DNA of 64,000 nucleotides from Odiellus spinosus (lineage: Eukaryota; Arthropoda; Arachnida; Opiliones; Phalangiidae): contig OY987237.1 in assembly GCA_963920705.1 (NCBI GenBank), forward strand, positions 15,096,601-15,160,600, in the 5' to 3' direction. The notes beneath the pieces are model-generated. The model made no database searches and was not told the DNA's origin. It saw only the letters and a program-made list of their open reading frames with translations. Position 1 is the first letter of the stretch; every line of letters begins with the position of its first letter. The translations under genes and the position numbers were made by a program. Shown here in pieces: positions 36,001 to 47,120 of this stretch.

Positions 36001-39000
36001 TCGTTTCAGAAGCATATCGTTGCCAAAAAAGTCTTGGATACTTTTTCAGAGCTCTAGAGATCTATTAGAACTATTATACTCTTTAAACCTGTGATTACTA
36101 AAGCCAATTTAAAGTCTCCTTTACTAGCTTAGCAGATGACGTTGACCATAAATTGTAAAGTCAAAGCTTAATTATGTACATAACGGAAGATCATTTTAAA
36201 GGGGCACATTTCTGAGCAGATAGGGCCTTTAAAAGAGTTTTTATTTGCTGTTATATATTTAAGCATTTAGTAATATCAGAAGAAAAAAAATATTTTCAAC
36301 AAATTTAAAGTTTTTTAAGCATGATACTGATCCGTATAAGTTCGTGAAAGTCTAGTTGAGGTACGACCTTCTGATAAGTCTAGTGGAAAACCTGCTATTA
36401 AATTACATACGCCTGCAAAACTAGTTGCCATTTATAGTTCTTTGTAATCCACCCACTGGATTGTTGAAATAATATAGTGAAAGGCATTACGGGAGATTAA
36501 ATTCGCTTACATTAAAATACCCTTTACATTTTTCATTTGACTCTAATGCGGGAGACAAAAACTATTTGAATTTTGGCTTGGACTTGCGTAGTTGTGTTAG
36601 AAAGTGATAAAACTTTGTCTACCTAGTAATTTTGAAAGGGAAAGTGGACTTAATAGATGATAATATAAATTCTGACTTTGTCCCAACCTTGAAAAAAGGC
36701 AACATCTTCCGTAGAAATGGGTTCTATTTAACGGCTTTTTGTTAGTTTCAAGGTTGGCAAAAGTATAGAAAATCCTACAACATCATCAATACAAATGGAT
36801 GTTTTTAACGGATATTTTATCCGTTTCCAAGATTATTTTATAAGACTGCCTATTAAGTTTATTTTTTTAAAGAGTTTCATCGTATAAAAATTGAAATTTC
36901 AGAAACTTCCATTATCGCAAGGATCAGAAAGCTACGAAATGTGGAAAAATATTCCATTGCCCATTTACTTTCGAGCTTACATGTTTCACATTGAAAATCC
37001 TGCTGAAATTTTAAACCATAACGCTAAACCTAACCTTACTGAAAAGGGGCCTTACACTTTTAGGTATTTACTATCAATTTTGTCCTTCCCAGATGCGTAA
37101 ATTAATACGAATTACATTAATTTTTTTAAGATTATATTGGACGAAAGAAAATATTACGTGGAACCCAAATGACACTATTTCATTCAGGGAATATTCTCGA
37201 TACGAGTTTTTACCAAATATGTCAGCTGGGGAATTGTCGGATGAAATTATGACGCTTAATGGGCCGATGGCGGTACGTTCTCTATCTAGCTTCATTCTCC
37301 CTTTAATACAAATATTAATATTTGAATCTAAATCAAAAGGTTGCTAGTTCGATCGTCATGAATAAGCCATTATGGGAGCGGGTTATCTTTTCTATTACGT
37401 TAAGAGTGTTAAATGAAAAGATCTTCGTCACTCATACTGTGGAAGAGTTGTTGTTTAAGGGTTACTACGATTATTTGAATATAATTGGCCGAACGATTGA
37501 CAAAAGAATTCCCGATCGCAAGGGATATTTTGCTTGGTTTTACGGAGTAAGTTTAACCACTTAAACTTTAATCGACGAAAATTGAGACTCTTTTGATTAA
37601 AAGAAAAAAACATTTTTACGCAGAAAAATATGTCACACGATGGGCTTTTTAATATAAATACTGGGAAAGGAGATTTATCTAAATCTAATTTGATTAACTC
37701 CTGGAATGGAGAACCGTAAGTTTGTAAATTAAACCGCAAACTGGTTGACATCCCCTAATTTTATTCAACGCGTAGTAATCTGGATTTTTGGTCCGGACCA
37801 ACGTGCAATGAAATTAACGGAACAAGTAATTAAAACGTAATTCCATTGACAACAAGCGAGATTAAACCGTAAAATTTTTGATCCCCGTAGACGGAGAATT
37901 AAGTCCACCCGTCCAAAAAAATCAAGAAATTCTTTACTTCTTTCGAACCGATCTATGCAGGTCAGTGTTTAGTCGAAATCCTACGAATTTAACGAACGTT
38001 TTTACAAAGATTTCCCCCACTTAGATCTTGGCCTTTAACGTATAACGAAGACGTGAGTCATTACGACATTGATTCGAAACGATTCGAGGCTTTGCCAACG
38101 GTTTTGGCCAACACCTCTATCAATCCCGATAACTATTGCTTCGAGCCCGCGGATGGGGATTTGCCATCCGGCGCTATCGATATTAGTCCGTGCCAATTTG
38201 GAGCTCCCGTGGTCCTAAGTCAACCCCATTTCTATCAAGGTGATCCTGAGCTCAGAGAGAATGTCACCGGAATGGAACCCAATAAAACGCTTCATAGTTT
38301 CCACATTGATTTGGAGCCAGTAAGATCATTTCATTTTATATCGCTGTTTGGGCAAAATTTATATTTTTTGGGTAAACTAATTCAGTGATTGATATTTTTT
38401 ATAGAATAGTGGAATACCACTCAGTATCGCAGCCAGAGCGCAAGTCAATGTTAAACTTCGTAGAGTTCCATCTGTTAGGTATTTAAAAGTTTTTGTATCA
38501 GTTTTTTTAGATTTAAAAATCCTATTTATCCAATTTCCTTAAAAATCCAGAAATAACAAGGGTTCTTATAAAATCCCTCAATTTTCTATCAAATCCCTCA
38601 ATTTTATTCAGTTTTCTATCGAATCTTGTAATTTTATTCAGTTTTCTATCAAATCCCGTAATTTTATTCAGTTTTCTATCAAATCTTGTAATTTTATTCA
38701 GTTTTCTATCAAATCCCTCAATTTTATTCAGTTTTCTATCAAATCCCTCAATTTTATTCAGTTTTCTATCAAATCCCGTAATTTTATTCAGTTTTCTATC
38801 AAATCCCGTAATTTTATTCAGTTTTCTATCAAATCCCGTAATTTTATTCAGTTTTCTATCAAATCCCGTAATTTTATTCAGTTTTCTATCAAATCCCGTA
38901 ATTTTATTCAGTTTTCTATCAAATCCCGTAATTTTATTCAGTTTTCTATCAAATCTTGTAATTTTATTCAGTTTTCTATCAAATCCCTCAATTTTATTCA

Positions 39001-41113
39001 GTTTTCTATCAAATCCCTCAATTTTATTCAGTTTTCTATCAAATCCCTCAATTTTATTCAGTTTTCTATCAAATCCCGTAATTTTATTCAGTTTTCTATC
39101 AAATCCCGTAATTTTATTCAGTTTTCTATCAAATCCCGTAATTTTATTCAGTTTTCTATCAAATCCCATAATTTTATTCAGTTTTCTATCAAATCCCGTA
39201 ATTTTATTCAGTTTTCTATCAAATCCCGTAATTTTATTCAGTTTTCTATCAAATCCCTCAATTTTATTCAGTTTTCTATCGAATCTTGTAATTTTATTCA
39301 GTTTTCTATCAAATCCCGTAATTTTATTCAGTTTTCTATCAAATCTTGTAATTTTATTCAGTTTTCTATCAAATCCCTCAATTTTATTCAGTTTTCTATC
39401 AAATCCCTCAATTTTATTCAGTTTTCTATCAAATCCCGTAATTTTATTCAGTTTTCTATCAAATCCCGTAATTTTATTCAGTTTTCTATCAAATCCCGTA
39501 ATTTTATTCAGTTTTCTATCAAATCCCGTAATTTTATTCAGTTTTCTATCAAATCCCGTAATTTTATTCAGTTTTCTATCAAATCCCGTAATTTTATTCA
39601 GTTTTCTATCAAATCCCGTAATTTTATTCAGTTTTCTATCAAATCCCGTAATTTTATTCAGTTTTCTATCAAATCCCGTAATTTTATTCAGTTTTCTATC
39701 AAATCCCGTAATTTTATTCAGTTTTCTATCAAATCTTGTAATTTTATTCAGTTTTCTATCAAATCCCTCAATTTTATTCAGTTTTCTATCAAATCCCTCA
39801 ATTTTATTCAGTTTTCTATCAAATCCCTCAATTTTATTCAGTTTTCTATCAAATCCCGTAATTTTATTCAGTTTTCTATCAAATCCCGTAATTTTATTCA
39901 GTTTTCTATCAAATCCCGTAATTTTATTCAGTTTTCTATCAAATCCCATAATTTTATTCAGTTTTCTATCAAATCCCGTAATTTTATTCAGTTTTCTATC
40001 AAATCCCGTAATTTTATTCAGTTTTCTATCAAATCCCTCAATTTTATTCAGTTTTCTATCGAATCTTGTAATTTTATTCAGTTTTCTATCAAATCCCGTA
40101 ATTTTATTCAGTTTTCTATCAAATCTTGTAATTTTATTCAGTTTTCTATCAAATCCCTCAATTTTATTCAGTTTTCTATCAAATCCCTCAATTTTATTCA
40201 GTTTTCTATCAAATCCCGTAATTTTATTCAGTTTTCTATCAAATCCCGTAATTTTATTCAGTTTTCTATCAAATCCCGTAATTTTATTCAGTTTTCTATC
40301 AAATCCCGTAATTTTATTCAGTTTTCTATCAAATCCCGTAATTTTATTCAGTTTTCTATCAAATCCCGTAATTTTATTCAGTTTTCTATCAAATCCCGTA
40401 ATTTTATTCAGTTTTCTATCAAATCCCGTAATTTTATTCAGTTTTCTATCAAATCCCGTAATTTTATTCAGTTTTCTATCAAATCCCGTAATTTTATTCA
40501 GTTTTCTATCAAATCCCGTAATTTTATTCAGTTTTCTATCAAATCTTGTAATTTTATTCAGTTTTCTATCAAATCTTGTAATTTTATTCAGTTTTCTATC
40601 AAATCCCGTAATTTTATTCAGTTTTCTATCAAATCCCGTAATTTTATTCAGTTTTCTATCAAATCTTGTAATTTTATTCAGTTTTCTATCAAATCTTGTA
40701 ATTTTATTCAGTTTTCTATCAAATCCCGTAATTGGCTAAAGATTCTCTATTTGTGAAATTGCAGCCAATTCGACAATGTACCTGAGATAATATTTCCAGT
40801 CTTATGGCAAGAAATTGTAAGAATCACATTGTAAGAAATTGTAACGTAATCACGTAATAATTAACATTACGAATCAATTCAGAGCGGAGATGTCACGCCC
40901 GAACTGGCTGATGAGCTTAAACGCTCGATAGAGTTGCCTCATTTCATAATGGAGTTATCTTTCTATTGCGCGATGGGTTTCGGTCTAGCGGTGGCTATCG
41001 TAGCTGGACTATGGGCCATTTACGTCAGTTCGACGCTCAAAAAGGAATCAGTTGAGTCTCTTTCGTTTAAACCCAAATCAATCGTTCTCGATAAACAAGA
41101 GCTTAAAGTTTGA
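33052..41113 (+). CDS. CD36/SCARB-family receptor, 12 coding exons
   Basis: Reconstructed exons: 33052-33076, 33204-33295, 36903-37063, 37131-37272, 37340-37546, 37624-37715, 37776-37825, 37891-37960, 38025-38319, 38405-38478, 40765-40816, 40883-41113. All borders are GT-AG and the phases agree, giving 1491 bp, 496 residues, a normal length for CD36/SR-B1/LIMP-2. Start MSSQYRKT is short and cytoplasmic, then a membrane segment (residues ~9-33, TGSIGFLFLIIGIIGITTLP). The ectodomain has family hallmarks: SYEMWKNIPLPIYFRAYMF, NPAEIL, EKGPYTFR, NDTISFREY, LINSWNG, DFWSGPTCNEINGT, LSQPHFYQGDPELRENVTGM, sequons NLT, NIT, NDT, NMS, NGT, NKT, and paired cysteines. The last exon carries the second membrane segment (SFYCAMGFGLAVAIVAGLWA) and a 30-residue basic tail. 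Family role: binding lipids or lipoproteins at plasma membrane or lysosome. Which subtype (SCARB1, SCARB2, CD36) cannot be settled here. Introns 3-8 are only ~60-80 bp; intron 2 is 3.6 kb, intron 10 holds a minisatellite. Confidence 0.92.
35071..35597 (-). mobile_element. TTAAAGGGAG-ended element in intron 2
   Basis: Left tip TTAAAGGGAGTGTAAAC and right tip CATACTCCCTTTAA are inverted. Inside are the inverted copies of two repeats from the left of the window: the CTTTAAAGG/GCAGATAGGGCC segment (35195-35290) and the GTCTT-rich segment (35420-35570). Probably a non-autonomous TTAA-type element about 0.53 kb long. Confidence 0.5.
36113..36236 (-). mobile_element. Small TTAAAGG-bounded repeat, copy 2
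   Basis: Reverse-complement match to 2580-2705 (shared GCAGATAGGGCCTTTAAA, CTAGCTTAGCAGATGACG-like words, AAAGTCAAAGCT). Lies in intron 2. Confidence 0.55.
36683..36757 (+). repeat. 75-bp inverted-repeat element
   Basis: CCAACCTTGAAA at the left and TTTCAAGGTTGG at the right are perfect inverted 12-mers. No target duplication seen. Confidence 0.45.
38581..40733 (+). repeat. 30-bp minisatellite, 72 monomers, with higher-order structure
   Basis: Fills intron 10 of the CD36-family gene. Each 30-bp unit contains GTTTTCTATC(A/G)AAT, a variable six-base part and AATTTTATTCA. No indels occur: units stay in register over 2.15 kb. The variable part takes forms CCCGTA, CCCTCA, CTTGTA and CCCATA, arranged in a repeated order that starts anew at 38581, 39241 and 40021 (22-unit and 26-unit blocks, then a truncated block). 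On the minus strand the array is open for 475 codons as a decapeptide repeat (GFDRKLNKIT), because 30 is a multiple of three; I do not regard it as a gene. Confidence 0.97.
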
Positions 41114-42219
41114 TCTTTTTTTCCATCGCACTGAGTTTTGTGACCTTTTTCACTCACCTTTGACCGCTTTTGGCCCACATACTAACATTTTGCTGCCAAT
41201 TTAAGCGCGTGTTAACCGTGTTTGTGCCGCGGTACGCTTTTTGTTAAAAAAAAACCAATGATTTTGATTAATTTTAGATTTTTAATTATTTTTAATATAA
41301 TTTCATTAACTTGGGGGTTGAAGGTCAGTATTACAATTTTATTCATTCCTAGGTTTGTGATTTTACGATTGTGTGCCAAATTTATCGTAATTCGAGGGAT
41401 TTTTTTAAGCACGTTAAGTTTTTAGCGCGTAAAGGTTTAAGTTTTTACAAAGAATTGTGCCAATTTTATTCTCAAGTTTCAAAAATATTTTTAATATCGT
41501 AGCGCATAATCTTGATATTAGCTCGTAACTATTTTCAATTTATAATATAATAAATAATTAATTAGTAAGGGACGGGTCGTGTTAGCGTATAAATTAAAAA
41601 GATTAGAGCGTAAATAAATCAATTAACGCATAAATTAAATATGGGTTTAGAATTTCGAGCATGATCAAAAATTTGTGACGGTAATTTTTTATAGAGATTT
41701 TGTGTTAATAAATCTTATTTTTAGCGCTACTCTTTTATTTTTAGCACTCTTTTATTTTTAGCACCATTTTATTTTTAGAGCTTCCCTTTCACGCGCATTT
41801 TTATTATAATTTCACTAATTATTTCTTTAAATTTTATAACAAAGATAAATCAGCGTATTTTGGGAATAAATGCTTGGGTTTTATATTTTTGGTGTCACTG
41901 TGTCGGTAACGCATTAATGCTTTTAAACATTGCTATTAAATTGTTTTAAAAATCTTAATTATATTAATTTTTGCGAATAAATTAAATAGATTTGTTAGTT
42001 TTGTTAAAAATGCATGCGTTATTTTATCGTATCGTTTGTAGCTGCTCTTATAAATACGCTTGGTGCTTAAATGATTTTTTTCCCATACCTTTTGTTGTTT
42101 ATTTGGTTTGCTAATAAACAATTTATTTTTTGCTTATAATTAATTTAAATGTTACATTTGCTTAATTATTTAAGTCTAATTTATAAATATGAGATATTTT
42201 CTCGTCTGAAACAGGTTTA

Positions 42220-42640
42220 GAATCTAAATAAGACCAGTTTACGAATCAAAAATCAAGTTTATTAATTGCTCGGACCAGTTCTTTATTTTAATTTAAAAAA
42301 AATGAGAGTCGGACCAGTTTTTTTATTTAAAAAATGAAAGCTGCTGGTCCCAGAGACTAGTTTAACTCGAACCCATTAGAAATATAATTATTGGGACTAC
42401 GAATTGGACCAGTTTTGTTTTTTAAGATCCGCATTCACGCTAGAGAATTCCTAACTAGTTTATAAGTCAGAAACTAAGTTTATTCATTTCTTGGACCAGT
42501 TTTTAATTTAAAAAAATGAAGGTCGATGGTCCCTGGGACTAGTTTATTCTTATCCTTTAGAAATATAATAATTGGGACTACTAATTGGACCAGTTTTGTT
42601 ATTTAAGACACAAAAGGCGTATTCACGCTTTGAAACTACT
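42220..42640 (+). repeat. Diverged ~180-bp tandem duplication
   Basis: GGACCAGTTTTTTTATTTAA then GGTCCCAGAGACTAGTTTA (from ~42313) recurs as GGACCAGTTTTTAATTTAA and GGTCCCTGGGACTAGTTTA (from ~42493). Lies between the two alternative ends of the CD36-family gene. Confidence 0.7.
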
Positions 42641-42917
42641 TTTAACAGTTTTCAATTGAAGCTAAGCAGACGACACTAACCAACCAATTAAACCGGAAGA
42701 AACATCTTAAGGGTGTTTTTATATAGCAGATGACGCTTCTAATTATTTGTGTCATACTTATGATACAATTAACTTATGCTAAACTTGTTACTTGATATAA
42801 TAATTTACGCGTAAGTTGCAACTTTTGAAAGGCATAAATTCCTATCTGAAAATCATGATCTTTGGCTTAAAGTTAAATGCTTTTTAGATCGCAAACTTAT
42901 TACATTTTACATTTCAG

Positions 42918-42983
42918 GGTGACTCTGAAACCAAACCGATCATCAACGGTGCCGATGATAATATCAACGATAATGAAGATTAA
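42918..42983 (+). CDS. Candidate alternative last exon of the CD36-family gene
   Basis: After an acceptor TTTCAG a frame of 21 codons (GDSETKPIINGADDNINDNE then D) ends in TAA, and AATAAA follows at 43013-43018. It is in phase 0, so it can be joined to exon 12 through an internal donor: TAC|GTCAGT at 41023/41024 (better site) or TCA|GTTGAG at 41049/41050 (weaker, but keeps the basic STLKK stop-transfer residues). The resulting tail would be acidic, with ETKPII resembling the [DE]XXXL[LI] lysosomal sorting motif, in contrast to the 41113-ending form. Mammalian SCARB1 is known to make two tails by alternative splicing (SR-BI/SR-BII). This exon is inferred from sequence alone. Confidence 0.55.
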   Translation, partial: GDSETKPIINGADDNINDNED

Positions 42984-43019
42984 AACAAAATCATCGTTTT
43001 TTTAATTAGTTGAATAAAA

Positions 43020-43900
43020 AGATTCAATGAAATATCTTCATTACCAAAAATTAGTGAGATTTTAATTATGGTTAATTACGTTACCATAATGTGCCTTTTT
43101 GTTTTTTCTAGGGTTTAATGTATCGATAGCCTTTCTTATTCGTTGCCATTTATTATAAAAATTTACCGGTAATTTTTAAATAAGCCTTTTTTTAGAATTA
43201 GTATCGACTACGGTTATTCTACGTTACATTTTACCATTTAAACGGTACTAATATGATGATATCAGTCATAAAATCTGACTTTTACCGAGGTAATCTCTCT
43301 GCTACATATCTATTTGATACTATTTTCATTTTAAAATGGTACCGGTGTAACCGGTAATCTACAGTTTGTGACTGTGCTAAAAATATTCCTTCATCGTGCT
43401 ACTTTCGTTAAAAAAAAATTGTTTTTAAAACATCAAAACTTTACCAAATTGAGGTGTTAATATAGAGCCATATCACTTATATTTTATTACAAATCTTATA
43501 GAATTATATAACTGCTTAATTTTATTTTATTAATTACAAATAAAATAAAATGCTCAATATATATCGTTAACCAAAAATTTCGACCTTAGACAACGTAGAA
43601 ATTATAAATGTTTTATCATTAATTCGCCTTAATTAAATGATAAATTGAGCTGGATTCGTTTGAGATTATTTTTATTTGATTGTGTTTGACTTTTGTAAAG
43701 TTTTAGAGCGTGTCATTGAAAATAAACGTTTAAATTTGACGGGTTTTTGTTGTTTTTTTAACAGCGCCATCTATTAACTTTATTTGGTCGGTTTTGAAGA
43801 GAGGGGCATTCGAACGCGGGCATTTCAATGCATCTCCATCTTCATGGTCAGGTTACGTATTACTTTTCCGTTGTATCTCTTAATTTTACAAATTAATTTG
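43020..43900. other. AT-rich stretch, no gene seen
   Basis: Between the receptor gene and the tRNA; nothing recognised. Confidence 0.4.
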
Positions 43901-43906
43901 AAAAAA
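43901..43906 (-). terminator. Pol III terminator of tRNA-Gln
   Basis: Run of six T on the minus strand, five bases past the tRNA 3' end. Confidence 0.85.
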
Positions 43907-43910
43907 TGTC

Positions 43911-43982
43911 AGGTCCCACCGAGATTTGAACTCGGATCGCTGGATTCAGAGTCCAGAGTGCTAACCATTACACCATGGAACC
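43911..43982 (-). tRNA. tRNA-Gln (anticodon CTG)
   Basis: Minus strand, 72 nt with discriminator, no intron, no encoded CCA. Acceptor stem GGTTCCA pairs with TGGGACC (one G-U). The D arm has TGGTGTAATGGTTAGCAC (A box), the anticodon arm CTGGA-CTCTGAA-TCCAG puts CTG at the anticodon, and the T arm has CCGAG-TTCAAAT-CTCGG (B box). It decodes CAG glutamine codons. Confidence 0.97.
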
Positions 43983-44829
43983 TTACAGCATTTGTCTTAA
44001 TTTTGGCACAAATTTAATTAAATGTCTTTTATTTAATTTAATTATACAAATTTTAGACATATTTCACGATGACATTGTTTCATTTAACGTCTTGGTGCGT
44101 AAAATAATTATTTACAAAAGAAGATTTAGTTGCTTATTTTCAGTACACCTTTAAAGTGGTCGCGGGGTCAAACTGGATCGTCTGCACTTTTAAATTTGCA
44201 ACCGTCATTGTAATTAACAGTGAATCTTGGACCACTTCGATGTCTTCGAATTTGTGCCATTAAACGTCCAGTTGCGTCGTCACTATGCATTAATAAAGGT
44301 AAAACTTAACATTTTTTTATTTGCTAAGAGGTTCAATATGCAAATTAAGATGAATTATTATGATATAACTATTATTAGCATATGCTATTAGCAAATTAGA
44401 TCTCTAACAAAAATCACATCTATGGTCAGATTTAGTTATAAACGAATCCATATTTTAAAATATATTGTTCCTGCTTCAACCGGAACCCAAAATATATTCA
44501 TTAATTCATTTTCCCCGGTAACTAGCTGCAATTACAACATTAATGTACGAAGGTTAGAACATTAGCATATATAGTTCATGTATTTCTGACATTAGGGTCT
44601 CATCATCAATCCTAAATCGATATTTATATGCTTTATCATAGTCAAATTTTAATAAATTTAACTTAAATAGACATTTATTTAACTCTAATTGAAAGGTGCA
44701 TTATAGAAAAGTGCTAATAAGGTTCTGGAATGTTCGCGTATTGTTTTGTTTAGTAAACTTTTTGTGACGTTATTTTTACGAGTGACGTTTCATTTTTAGT
44801 CATTTCGTTGTTCCTTGGTTTTCAGGAAA

Positions 44830-45330
44830 CTTTTGTATAGTCGGTGGATCCTGTTCGAAATAGTTGGAATACATCCCCTGGTCTGACGTTTAGGAGAAGC
44901 GGAACTACGTCACCGAAACTCCGTAAGCGCCCCCAAGCTCGAATGAACGGAACTAAAGGTTCCAACGCGAAGTGCATTAGAGAGCTCTTGTTCCTGTATC
45001 GAATCTATGGCCACAAAGCGAGAGGCGAACGGCCGAGAGCTCGGAAATAAACGTCCCTCGCGAACGTAACGAAGAATTTTGTGTTTATAATCGCGAATAG
45101 TCGAAAGTTAGGCTTTCTGAATGCGTATAAAGGACCCGAGGATATTAATTGACTGGACAACGGTCAAGATTCGGATATTTCGCGACGATTAATAAGCCAA
45201 AATATTGGCGAAAGTGCGTTTTGGTTTCTTCCAGCGAGAGTTTTTCGAAAGCTTAGCCCGGAGTGCATTGGCCCGGAGAGTCAATGACCTTGCCGCTTCG
45301 TGGTTGTGTATGGCTACGACTTGGCGGCTT
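44830..45330 (+). other. GC/CpG-richer island, possible first exon or promoter
   Basis: Distinctly richer in CpG than the flanks. It contains a 68-codon plus-strand frame at 44844-45050 (Arg/Lys-rich, KLRKRPQARMNGTKGSN) that matches nothing I know and has no supporting splice context. A donor-like AAAG|GTAATA follows at ~45435. Could be a promoter with untranslated exon, an unrecognised RNA gene, or a captured fragment. Confidence 0.25.
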
Positions 45331-45439
45331 CCACCACGCAAATTTAGCCGCTTCTGGAATTATTTAACTTAATTTTTAATCATCATTAAAACAACGAAAT
45401 AGTGTCATCAAAATATGCGGATTTTCACTTAAAGGTAAT

Positions 45440-46680
45440 AACCAATTTTCTTTCCTTTATTATCTCGTTTCAAATTGTCTTTGATATATGCCTATCGGAA
45501 TGTTTAAATATAAGTTTTCGAACTTTCGCGAAAGTTAGGCTTAACTAATTTTAATCATTACGAAAAAAATACCAAGTTTTCTTCATTTAAGTATTTAATA
45601 TTAATTAAATTACGATGGTTGTGAGGCTATACGCAACTTTTGACGCGTATTGCGCCTAACGTTGGGCTTCGGGAGTTTGGGATCCCTGACTTGTCTATAT
45701 CTAGGTTGTTGACCTGATTGCAAGTAGGCCTAGGTTTTGTGCCGTTCTTTGGTAGCCTACGCTTCTGCGTTTAAAGAGCGATGAGTTGGGACTTTTTATA
45801 GCTATAGTTATTTGCAACGTGGTTAAATTTTACGCGGATTACGTTGTAATTTTATAAGGGTGTTAAGCCTAACCTAAATTAGGCTTAGATGTAATTTGAA
45901 CTAATGGGTCGAGGACTTAGTTTAACATAATAATAATGATAAAAGGTTGTGTAATGTATTATATATATAAGCGCATTGTGAGGTTGCTGAACTTTGCGTT
46001 TTAAAAATCTGGTTTGTTGGGATATTAGAGAGACTTTATTTAGGAAATTAAAAATTTTATAATCATGGTTAATCTTTAGTTTGTAAATTAAATGCATTAG
46101 GATTTAAATTTAAAATCGTAGTTGAATGTGGTTAGTTTTTGATGGAACTAGTTAATTAGTATGTTTTGGTGACGTGGTGACGTCATCATGGTGTCGTATG
46201 CTCGCGATTTTAATCGCCAATCAGTCCATAAATATAACTTTCGTAATAGTTAGTCTTCATTTATATTTAGAGGATATTATGAAATATTAAAATTAATATT
46301 TTAAAAATAGATCTGTGGAAATAAGAATCCCCTACTCTTAAGAATTTACTATTAGAAGATTTTATCATAAAATATTTGAACAATTATGAGTTTTATAAAA
46401 CTAGCCAAGCGTTGAGTGTAACTATGATTCTTTATCTATACGCGCCAAAAACCCTTTCAAACTGTTGTATATTTATCGCGCAAAGAAAGAAGCAAATTGG
46501 GGGAAAGTAAAGAAATTTTTAATTTTCCGTTTCTTCTTCCCCCATAAGAAGTTTTGGTTAAAGGGATAGTGAAATGTATTAAAGATAATTATCCTAAGCC
46601 TAATTTTAGAATGAAAAGAATAGTCAAACTGGTTTATTACAACCCAAAGCTATGTAGTCTTCTTTAAAAATAAGTTGCTA
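45440..46680. other. AT-rich stretch, no gene seen
   Basis: One TTAAAGGGATAGTGAAATG word at ~46559 resembles a TTAA-type element tip; no matching partner end located. Confidence 0.35.
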
Positions 46681-46728
46681 AGCCTAGCCTTATTCATGTT
46701 TAAGTTGCTAAGCCAGCCTGACCTTAGT

Positions 46729-47120
46729 CTGTTGCTAACCCTAACCCTAGAAGGTTTAATCGAATTTATGTAGCTAAGCCTAACCCTAGAAGGTTTAATC
46801 AAATTTATGTAGCTAAGCTTAACCCTAGAAGGTTTAATCTAATTTATGTAGCTAAGCCTAACCCTAGAAGGTTTAATCTAATTTATGTAGCTAAGCCTAA
46901 TCCTAGAAGGTTTAGTCAAATTTATGTAGCTAAGCCTAACTCTAGAAGGTTTAATCTAATTTATGTAGCTAAGCCTAACCCTAGAAGGTTTAATCTAATT
47001 TATGTAGCTAAGCCTAACCCAAGAAGGTTTAATCTAATTTATGTAGCTAAGCCTAACCAAGGGCCTAACCCTAGAAGGTTTAATCTAATTTATGTAGCTA
47101 AGCCTAACCCTAGAAATGAA
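46729..47120 (+). repeat. 39-bp tandem repeat with telomere-like core, ~10 copies
   Basis: Unit: CTAAGCCTAACCCTAGAAGG followed by TTTAATCTAATTTATGTAG. It starts next to CTAACCCTAACCCTAG. One unit is shortened near 47055. Confidence 0.93.

Larger units (their letters stand above)
33296..36902 (+). other. Intron 2 of the CD36-family gene
   Basis: 3.6 kb, by far the longest intron of the gene; contains dispersed repeats (35071-35597, 36113-36236, 36683-36757) and no exon I can support. Confidence 0.6.

Noticed and set aside
37974-38024. Earlier acceptor (TGTTTAG) for receptor exon 9
   Set aside because: Reading from it meets an in-frame TAG after 16 codons; the acceptor at 38023-38024 restores the conserved CRSWPLTY segment.
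38522-39949. 475-codon minus-strand open frame (GFDRKLNKIT repeats)
   Set aside because: It is wholly the 30-bp minisatellite in intron 10 of the plus-strand receptor gene; the unit length being a multiple of three explains the open frame.
43784-44017. 77-codon frame over the tRNA
   Set aside because: Overlaps tRNA-Gln on the opposite strand; no protein signature.
44844-45050. 68-codon Arg-rich frame as a gene
   Set aside because: No known family, no splice or poly(A) context; kept only as part of an unexplained CpG-rich island.
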